From Methylohalobius sp. (GTDB lineage Bacteria; Pseudomonadota; Gammaproteobacteria; Methylococcales; Methylothermaceae): a stretch of DNA of 50,184 nucleotides. This document shows positions 44,179 through 50,184 of this stretch, one piece after another; position 1 is the first letter of the stretch, and each line of letters opens with the position of its first letter. The notes under the pieces are model-generated. The model had not been told where the DNA came from, made no database searches, and was given only the letters and a program-made list of their open reading frames with translations. The stretch lies in assembly GCA_026415315.1 (NCBI GenBank), contig JAOAHI010000014.1, forward strand, positions 1 to 50,184, in the 5' to 3' direction. The translations under genes and the position numbers were made by a program.

Positions 44179-45369
44179 ATGAAGCCTATCTATCACGCCT
44201 TAGTTTTGAATCTCCACCAACCGGCGGGTAACCTGCAAGAGTTGTGGGAGAAAAATCCGTGGGAGGCTAAGGAGATCTTATTTGCCTTAGATCGCATCCC
44301 AAGGAGTCTGTGGGGGTACGAGGATGTGGCGCGCGTGCATCTGGCGCTCTCTGGCACGCTACTTGAGACATTATCCGATCCGGCCTTTCAGACCATGGTG
44401 TATGGAGCAGTGGACACGGGATCGCTGCTCTGGTACTACCAGAACACGGCTTTGTTTGAGATCTTAGGCACTGCTTATTACCATCCGGTGCTGCCCCTGA
44501 TTCCGCAAGAGGATTGGGAAGAGCAGCTTACCCGTTGGCTAGGGATCAGCCGGCATTTGTTTTGGCGCGAAAGCTTTCAAGGATTTTGGCCGCCGGAGAT
44601 GGGGTTTTGCATGGAGCTGATTCCGCTCCTGAAAAAGCTGGGCTATCGCTATTGCCTGGTGGACAGCGAGCACGTTGAACCCATCACGCCCATGGACTGG
44701 CCACAACTATTATACCGCCCGCATTTGGCCCGCTATGGCGGGGCAGAGATCATAGTGATCGTGCGCGATCGAGATCTTTCCAACGCCCAAGAGTCAGGGC
44801 TGGAACCGGAATGGTTCTACCGCGAGGTGGAAGAGCGCACCCGCTGGTGCGATGCTCCGCCTCTGGTGACCACCTGCACCGATGGCGACAACGGGGGCTG
44901 GTTCCGCAACGTTACCCATGGAGCCAATTTTTGGACGGCTTTTTACCAGCCGGTGTTGGAACGCGCTCGGAGCGATGAGAGAGCGCCGCGGCCCATCTTC
45001 ATCCACGAGTATTTGGATCGGTACGGCGTGCACGGTGAGGTCAAGGTGCACACCGGCGCTTGGAATACCGGTTGGCACCATGGGCGCGGATTCATTCAGT
45101 GGACGGGATCGCAGCGCCAAAAAGACGGTTTGGCCGCGATCCATCGGCTTAGCCAAGAGTGGCACGCGCTCAAAGCACGCGCTGAGGCTCAAGGCAAGGG
45201 GGCACAGCTCTCGAGCTTACTCGAACAGGCACAATGGCGGATCTTGCGTGCCGAGACTAGTTGTAATTTCTTTTGGGGTGAGGCCTGGGTGGAACGCGCC
45301 GAACAGGACCTTGAGGCGGCGCGGTCAGGCCTTGAAGCGGTTAGGTCGGCGTTGGAGGGAGGGTGTTGA
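44179..45369 (+). CDS. Glycoside hydrolase family 57 protein
   Basis: The 396-residue protein opens with HALVLNLHQPAGNLQELW, the HxHQP-type first motif of GH57. FWPPEMGFCMELIPLLKKLG and GYRYCLVDSEHVEP follow, as in GH57 alpha-glucan enzymes. TDGDNGGWF likely holds the catalytic acid. Members act on alpha-1,4 or branched glucans, so glycogen or maltodextrin is a likely substrate. GGGAG precedes the ATG at eight bases. A longer in-frame extension into the RND gene is not credible. It is convergent with the YceK-like gene, one base apart. Confidence 0.85.
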   Translation: MKPIYHALVLNLHQPAGNLQELWEKNPWEAKEILFALDRIPRSLWGYEDVARVHLALSGTLLETLSDPAFQTMVYGAVDTGSLLWYYQNTALFEILGTAYYHPVLPLIPQEDWEEQLTRWLGISRHLFWRESFQGFWPPEMGFCMELIPLLKKLGYRYCLVDSEHVEPITPMDWPQLLYRPHLARYGGAEIIVIVRDRDLSNAQESGLEPEWFYREVEERTRWCDAPPLVTTCTDGDNGGWFRNVTHGANFWTAFYQPVLERARSDERAPRPIFIHEYLDRYGVHGEVKVHTGAWNTGWHHGRGFIQWTGSQRQKDGLAAIHRLSQEWHALKARAEAQGKGAQLSSLLEQAQWRILRAETSCNFFWGEAWVERAEQDLEAARSGLEAVRSALEGGC

Positions 45370-45370
45370 A

Positions 45371-45661
45371 TTACGGCTCTGGCGCGTACAGGCGATAAAG
45401 ATCGTAAGGAGTTGCTAGGGTATCCAAAACCGCCGAGGCAGGCAGATCGACAATCAGAATAGCAGTCACCAAACTCTTGACCCAGATCGGTTCCTCGCGC
45501 TGGCCGCTGATCATTTCGCCCATCTCTTTAAGGTCCTTGCGGACGCCGGGGTAGACTGTCCAGTCTGTAGGAGGTGTATCGGTGCGGGCGCGTATGCTGG
45601 AGCACCCCAAAATGAACAGGCTTAATAGGACGACAGCTAAGTGTTTTTCGTTATTTTTCAT
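45371..45661 (-). CDS. YceK/YidQ-like lipoprotein
   Basis: A 96-residue protein with a lipobox (LLSLFILGC, Cys20) followed by SSIRARTDTP, then VYPGVRKDLKEM and VDLPASAVLDTLATPYDLYRL. This is the YceK/YidQ (DUF1375) pattern: Y.G...D, then D.P.S...DT...P.D. The function is unknown. It is probably anchored to the outer membrane. Confidence 0.88.
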   Translation of the reverse strand: MKNNEKHLAVVLLSLFILGCSSIRARTDTPPTDWTVYPGVRKDLKEMGEMISGQREEPIWVKSLVTAILIVDLPASAVLDTLATPYDLYRLYAPEP

Positions 45662-45751
45662 TGTTTTTCCCTTATGAGGTTGGCTGTTGACTTAAATCTT
45701 AGGCGATCCCGGCAGCAAATGCGAAATCTTAATCTGTAGAAAAAATGGGTT

Positions 45752-48181
45752 ATGCATCCAAGCGGAATTCGTTCCATCAAAGAAGCCATCGTCAACCACT
45801 TGATCTACTCTCTGGGCAAAGACCCTATCGAGGCCAAGGAGCGCGACTGGTATTTAGCCACCGCTTTTAGCGTGCGCGATCTTTTGACTTTGCGCTGGAT
45901 GGAAACTCAGCGTCGATATTACGTAAGGAGCGCCAAGCGCATGTATTATCTGTCTATGGAATATCTGCTCGGCTGCTCGCTGGTCAATAACTTGCTCAAT
46001 CTCGGCGAGTATGAAAACTTTTGCCAAGCCCTGGAGGAACTAGGTCAGGATTTGGAGCATCTGGCGGAAATCGAAGACGAGGCCGCGCTCGGTAATGGCG
46101 GTTTAGGCAGGCTGGCGGCCTGTTTTTTAGACTCGTTAGCGACTTTGCATCTCCCTGGCTTTGGCTATGGCATACGCTACGAATATGGCATTTTTCGCCA
46201 GGCGATCGAAAACGGTTGGCAGGTTGAACATCCCGATAACTGGCTGCGCTACCCGCATCCATGGGAGATCGCGCGCCCGGAAATTCGCCACTTGGTCCAA
46301 TTCGGAGGGCGCTCGGAAGCGTATTGCGACAGTCAAGGCGATTGGCGTTACCGTTGGGTGGGAAGCGAGGACGTGTTGGCTTTGGCTTATGACGTTCCTA
46401 TCCCCGGCTGCGGCGGGCAGACCGTCAATAACTTACGCTTGTGGGCGGCTAAAGCCTCGCGCGAGTTCGATTTAAGTTACTTCAACCAGGGCAACTACAT
46501 TCAGGCGGTAGCGGAGAAAATCCAGTCGGAGAACCTATCCAAGGTGCTTTATCCCGACGATACCACACAGATGGGGCGAGAACTTCGCCTGCGGCAGGAA
46601 TATTTCTTCGCCAGCGCTTCAGTTCAGGACATTTTAGCCCAGTATCTTAAGGATAACCCAGAGCTGGATGTTTTTCCGGACAAAGTTGCCATCCAACTCA
46701 ACGATACTCATCCAGCGCTGGCTATTCCAGAATTGATGCGGCTTCTACTCGATCAGCATGGCTTGTCTTGGGATCAGGCCTTTAAAATCACGGTAAACAC
46801 TTTTTCTTATACCAACCACACCCTGCTGCCGGAGGCCTTGGAGACTTGGCCGGTGGCTTTGTTTGAGCGCTTGCTTCCGCGCCATCTGGAAATCATTTAT
46901 GAGATCAACGCCCGTTTCCTACGCGAGGTGATTCGGCGTTATCCCGGCGATGGCGAGCTTGTTCGCCGTCTGTCTCTGATCGAGGAGGGAGAGGAAAGGC
47001 GCATCCGCATGGCCCACCTTGCTGTCGTCGGTAGCCACAAGATCAACGGCGTCTCTATGCTGCATAGCCGGTTGATGCGGGAGACGATTTTTAGCGAGTT
47101 CGCCAAGCTCTATCCAGACCGCTTTCTCAACGTTACCAACGGCGTCACGCCAAGGCGCTGGCTTAATCAGGCCAATTCGCCGCTGGCTAAATTGATCACC
47201 GAGACATTGGGCTCCAATCGTTGGGTCCGCGATGCCGAACGGCTTGAAGATCTGGCTCCGCTGGCTCGAGATAGGACTTTCTGCCAGGACTTTTGGGCCG
47301 CCAAACAGGAAAATAAGACGCGTTTGGCTGAACACTTGCGCACCTGTTTGAAGCTGCAGGTCGATCCCGCCAGTTTGTTTGACGTCCAGATCAAGCGCAT
47401 CCACGAATACAAACGCCAGCTGTTGAATGTCTTGCATGTGGTCACCCGCTACAACCGGCTGCACGCCGGCTATCAGCTCCTACCGCGCACGGTAATCTTC
47501 GGTGGCAAGGCTGCCCCGGGCTATCAGATGGCTAAGTTGATCATCAAGTTGATCTTGGATGTGGCCGCGGTAATCAACCGCGACCCCAAGATCAAAGACT
47601 GGCTTAAAGTCATTTTCGTCCCCAACTATGGGGTGAACTGCGCGATGCGGCTGATTCCAGCGACCGAACTTTCGGAGCAGATCTCCATGGCCGGCACGGA
47701 AGCCTCTGGCACCAGCAACATGAAGATGGCTTTAAACGGTGCGCTCACTATAGGCACTCTGGACGGGGCCAATATCGAGCTAAGAGAGGCCGTGGGGGAA
47801 GAAAACTTTTTCTGTTTCGGCCACACTGCTGAGGAACTTAAATCGCTGTTTAGGAGTTACCGTCCGCAAGACTATTATCAGAAAAACTTAGAGCTCAAAC
47901 AGGTGCTCGATATGATCGCCCAAGGTTTTTTCTCTCCTGAGGATCCTGGTCGCTTTCGTCCCTTGATTGACTCGCTGCTTGCACACGATCGCTTTGCAGT
48001 GCTGGCCGATTACGAGGACTATTTGACTTGCCAGGAACGCATCGACCAGCTTTATCTGCATCAAGAAGAGTGGGCCTTTAAGGCTATTCTCAACGTCGCT
48101 TACGCTGGACGGTTCTCTAGTGACCGCTCGATTCTAGAATACGCGCGCGCGATCTGGCACATTCAGCCAGTGGTCGCCTAA
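45752..48181 (+). CDS. glgP: Glycogen/maltodextrin phosphorylase
   Basis: PLP enzyme that releases glucose 1-phosphate from alpha-1,4-glucans. The 809-residue length matches bacterial phosphorylases. Conserved parts include SMEYLLGCSLVNNL, EDEAALGNGGLGRLAACFLDS, VNNLRLWAAKASREFDL, FVPNYGVNCAMRLIPATELS and the PLP-lysine motif EASGTSNMKMALNGAL. With glgC it implies glycogen turnover. The start ATG lacks a strong ribosome binding site. The next gene begins 17 nt after the stop. Confidence 0.96.
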   Translation: MHPSGIRSIKEAIVNHLIYSLGKDPIEAKERDWYLATAFSVRDLLTLRWMETQRRYYVRSAKRMYYLSMEYLLGCSLVNNLLNLGEYENFCQALEELGQDLEHLAEIEDEAALGNGGLGRLAACFLDSLATLHLPGFGYGIRYEYGIFRQAIENGWQVEHPDNWLRYPHPWEIARPEIRHLVQFGGRSEAYCDSQGDWRYRWVGSEDVLALAYDVPIPGCGGQTVNNLRLWAAKASREFDLSYFNQGNYIQAVAEKIQSENLSKVLYPDDTTQMGRELRLRQEYFFASASVQDILAQYLKDNPELDVFPDKVAIQLNDTHPALAIPELMRLLLDQHGLSWDQAFKITVNTFSYTNHTLLPEALETWPVALFERLLPRHLEIIYEINARFLREVIRRYPGDGELVRRLSLIEEGEERRIRMAHLAVVGSHKINGVSMLHSRLMRETIFSEFAKLYPDRFLNVTNGVTPRRWLNQANSPLAKLITETLGSNRWVRDAERLEDLAPLARDRTFCQDFWAAKQENKTRLAEHLRTCLKLQVDPASLFDVQIKRIHEYKRQLLNVLHVVTRYNRLHAGYQLLPRTVIFGGKAAPGYQMAKLIIKLILDVAAVINRDPKIKDWLKVIFVPNYGVNCAMRLIPATELSEQISMAGTEASGTSNMKMALNGALTIGTLDGANIELREAVGEENFFCFGHTAEELKSLFRSYRPQDYYQKNLELKQVLDMIAQGFFSPEDPGRFRPLIDSLLAHDRFAVLADYEDYLTCQERIDQLYLHQEEWAFKAILNVAYAGRFSSDRSILEYARAIWHIQPVVA

Positions 48182-48198
48182 GATAAGATGGTTCAGGT

Positions 48199-49203
48199 AT
48201 GAGGCACTTTAGATTCTCCGTGTTGTTTTCTTTGTTGGCCCTACCGGCGGCGTTCGCGTGGGGACAAAAGACCGTTCTGGGCGGGATGCAGGCACTGATT
48301 CTAGCCCTGTTTTTGGGGATCATGGAAGTGAGCTTGTCGTTTGACAACGCGGTGGTCAACGCCTCGGTTTTACGCCACTTAGAGGAGAAATGGCGGCGCT
48401 ATTTTTTGACGTGGGGGATTCTAATTGCGGTGTTTGGCATGCGTCTTGTGCTGCCTTTGCTCATCGTCGCTTTAGCGACCGGTTTAGAGTGGACAGAAGT
48501 GGTTCGAACGGCGCTGCTCCAACCTGAGGAATACGCCCGCCACGTTCAGGCCGCCCACATACCGATCGCGGCTTTCGGCGGTATGTTTTTGCTCATGGTG
48601 TTTTTAGCGTTCTTGTTCGATGAGGGTAAAACCCTGCACTGGCTGGGAGCAGTGGAGGAAAAGCTGGCCGCGGTCGGTAAGGTGGAATCCATAGAAATCG
48701 TCGTGGCGCTCTTGGCGCTGCTCAGCGTCGAGGTTTTTCTTCCTGAAGCAGAAAAGCTGGGTGCGCTGATCGCTGGCATCTGGGGAATCGTCGCTTTTGT
48801 GCTCACCGACAGTCTGTCCGACTCGTTTGCAGTCAGCGCCCAGGTTCCGATTCGTTCCGGGATTTTAGGGTTTTTGTATCTGCAGGTGCTGGATGCCTCG
48901 TTTTCGCTCGACGGGGTCGTCGGGGCTTTTGCTATCACCAAGGACGTAGTAGTCATCATGCTCGGTTTGGGCATAGGAGCGATGTTTGTGCGCAGTCTAA
49001 CCGTCTTTTTGGTGCATAAAGGGACTTTGGAGCAGTACGTTTTCCTCGAGCATGGGGCCTTTTATGCTATAGGCGCTTTAGCTTTAATCATGCTCACCAG
49101 CATGGTGGTGAAGGTTTCCGAGGTCATCGCTGGCCTGGTGGGAGTGAGCCTGATCGTTTTGTCCTTAATTTCCTCGATTCGCTATAAGGCTGAATCTATC
49201 TGA
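48199..49203 (+). CDS. DUF475 (TerC-like) integral membrane protein
   Basis: A 334-residue protein with about nine hydrophobic segments. The motifs LGIMEVSLSFDNAVVNASVLR and LDASFSLDGVVGAFAITKD are the paired SFDNA/SLDGV motifs of DUF475 proteins, related to TerC. Acidic residues in these motifs suggest metal-ion handling, as proposed for the TerC group; direct evidence is lacking. AGGTATG precedes the start. Confidence 0.88.
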   Translation: MRHFRFSVLFSLLALPAAFAWGQKTVLGGMQALILALFLGIMEVSLSFDNAVVNASVLRHLEEKWRRYFLTWGILIAVFGMRLVLPLLIVALATGLEWTEVVRTALLQPEEYARHVQAAHIPIAAFGGMFLLMVFLAFLFDEGKTLHWLGAVEEKLAAVGKVESIEIVVALLALLSVEVFLPEAEKLGALIAGIWGIVAFVLTDSLSDSFAVSAQVPIRSGILGFLYLQVLDASFSLDGVVGAFAITKDVVVIMLGLGIGAMFVRSLTVFLVHKGTLEQYVFLEHGAFYAIGALALIMLTSMVVKVSEVIAGLVGVSLIVLSLISSIRYKAESI

Positions 49204-49351
49204 CTTAATCGCGTCTCTTCTGGTCCCTGATCGAACAGCTTGTCCCCTGCTACCTTTTTAGCTGCTCGAGTTGCTCTGGCTACCACCGGCCAACCTGATA
49301 ACTCCCTAGACTATTAGATCAGCGAAGATCCCTGTCCTGTTGGGAGATCTT

Positions 49352-49759
49352 ATGAATCAGACCCTATTCTGGGGTAAGTTCGACCCTCGAAATTCTGCCT
49401 TTTTACCCCTTGCGGCCCATTGTTTGGACGTGGCGGTGGTGTTTCGCCAGTTGACAGCACTGTCTGCTGTTCGGCGTTGTCTGGAATGCGCGGGTGGGGC
49501 AATGACGGAGGCACAGCTTGATCGGCTGGCAGTGCTAGCTGCCTTCCACGACGTCGGTAAGGCGAACTTGGGGTTCCAGGGCAAGGCGTTGGATCCTAGG
49601 GTTCACGCTGGTCACATCCGCGAACTTGAAGTGTTATTTGACGATGAAGAGCTGAACGATCGCTTTGCTCAGGCGCTCAGTGTAAAGAGGCTGTACGGGT
49701 GGTTTGCCGACGACGGCTTGGAAAAGCTGCTGCTGGCCGCCTGGTCGCATCATGGAAAA
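49352..49759 (+). pseudogene. cas3: Type I-E-like cas3, N-terminal HD nuclease part only, cut by CRISPR array
   Basis: The frame starts MNQTLFWGKFDP with GGGAG five bases upstream. It matches the Cas3 N-terminus: WGK, then PLAAHCLDVAVVF (His23), AAFHDVGKANLGFQGK (His66-Asp67), VHAGHIRELEVLF (His85/88) and AAWSHHGKP (His133-134). These are the HD-domain metal ligands of type I-E Cas3. Normal Cas3 is about 850-900 residues with a helicase after the HD domain. Here it stops after about 136 codons, where the first CRISPR repeat starts in the codon for Lys136. The frame then reads through repeats to a stop at 49987, which is not Cas3-like. This is either a real truncation or an assembly join. Confidence 0.75.
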
Positions 49760-50184
49760 CCTCCCCCGCATACGCGGGGATCGACCTTCGGCTTACCCCT
49801 TCGCTATGCGAAGCCTGGAGCCTCCCCCGCATACGCGGGGATCGACCCTACTTGCCAGCCACGCCGCTCAGACCGCTCAGGCCTCCCCCGCATACGCGGG
49901 GATCGACCTTCGTTTTCGGGAAAGACAGGGCAAAGGCGGATGCCCCCCCCGCATACGGGGGGATCGACCCGGTTCGGAAATCATTGACCGTCTGTTGAGG
50001 GGGCCTCCCCCGCATACGCGGGGATCGACCCGGTGGTCTTATCACTACGGATAACATCGCTCAGCCTCCCCCGCATACGCGGGGATCGACCCGGCGGCGG
50101 GCGCACCAACACTGGGTTCGGCATGCCTCCCCCGCATACGCGGGGATCGACCTGCTGTAGGGGTTAGGACGTGAACTGGAAACT
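49759..50184 (+). CRISPR. CRISPR array, type I-E-like repeats, seven repeats, right end open
   Basis: Seven 28-bp repeats with core CCCCCGCATACGCGGGG and end GATCGACC recur every 61 bases, at 49759, 49820, 49881, 49942, 50003, 50064 and 50125, giving 33-bp spacers. The CCCCGC...GCGGGG stem with GGGGATxxACC at the 3' side matches the type I-E repeat pattern and suggests transcription from left to right. Repeat 1 differs at its first base (A for G). Repeat 4 differs at two stem/edge positions. The window ends 32 bases into the seventh spacer. No A+T-rich leader precedes repeat 1; the upstream DNA is cas3 coding sequence. Confidence 0.95.

Noticed and set aside
49204-49351. Promoter for cas3
   Set aside because: Only weak -10-like sequences (TGATAA, TATTAG) occur, without matching -35 elements.
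49699-50054. Frames across the array encoding repeated PPHTRGST or SPAYAGID peptides
   Set aside because: They are translations of the CRISPR repeats in different frames, not proteins.

Overview
The window looks like chromosomal DNA from a proteobacterium, most likely a gammaproteobacterium or a lineage near the gamma/beta boundary. The evidence is the rpsF-rpsR-DUF2232-rplI order, the proteobacterial RND and ABC efflux sets, a YceK-type lipoprotein, DUF6494 and a VPLP-type exosortase-like sorting tail. Genus cannot be fixed from sequence alone. Genes are densely packed, often with ATGA or TAATG overlaps. Both ends look like contig ends: the left edge cuts a V-type ATPase gene and the right edge stops inside a CRISPR array.

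Region by region. (1) 1-6043: the 3' end of a V/A-type ATP synthase subunit A gene is translationally coupled to a complete NAD-reducing [NiFe] hydrogenase operon, hoxF-hoxU-hoxY-hoxH-hoxW-hypA. (2) 6086-9166: a module of poorly characterised envelope proteins holds a small glycine-rich protein, an MgtE-type transporter with CBS domains, an EcsC-family protein, a DUF5132-like protein and an HMA_2 protein. (3) 9297-14630: a secreted phosphoester-scavenging cluster holds a PhoX/DUF839 protein, a VPLP-tailed exported protein, a glycerophosphodiester phosphodiesterase and an alkaline phosphatase lipoprotein, with a relic of a GGDEF gene in between. (4) 14627-20680: housekeeping genes include gpmA, a ferritin-like gene, DUF6494, NfeD protease plus slipin, dtd and the ribosomal operon. 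(5) 20846-25791: glgC, DUF1353, manA, tRNA-Lys, a small orphan gene and metK. (6) 25788-44146: a P-type ATPase with an HMA_2 domain, then a large efflux superlocus. Seven minus-strand genes (RND pump, TolC, HlyD, ABC ATPase, two ABC-2 permeases) face a tetR gene followed by a second RND pair. (7) 44179-49203: a GH57 enzyme, a YceK-like lipoprotein, glycogen phosphorylase and a DUF475/TerC-like membrane protein. (8) 49352-50184: the first ~136 codons of a type I-E cas3 run straight into a CRISPR array.

The picture is of a cell that can couple H2 and NAD(H), stores and mobilises glycogen (glgC, GH57, glgP), scavenges organic phosphate outside the cytoplasm and has heavy export capacity. The points most worth a second look are the cas3/CRISPR junction, a 1-nt frameshift in the ABC ATPase gene, overlapping divergent promoters inside a palindrome at the tetR/efflux boundary, and the HMA_2/EcsC/DUF5132 module with its distant P-type ATPase partner.
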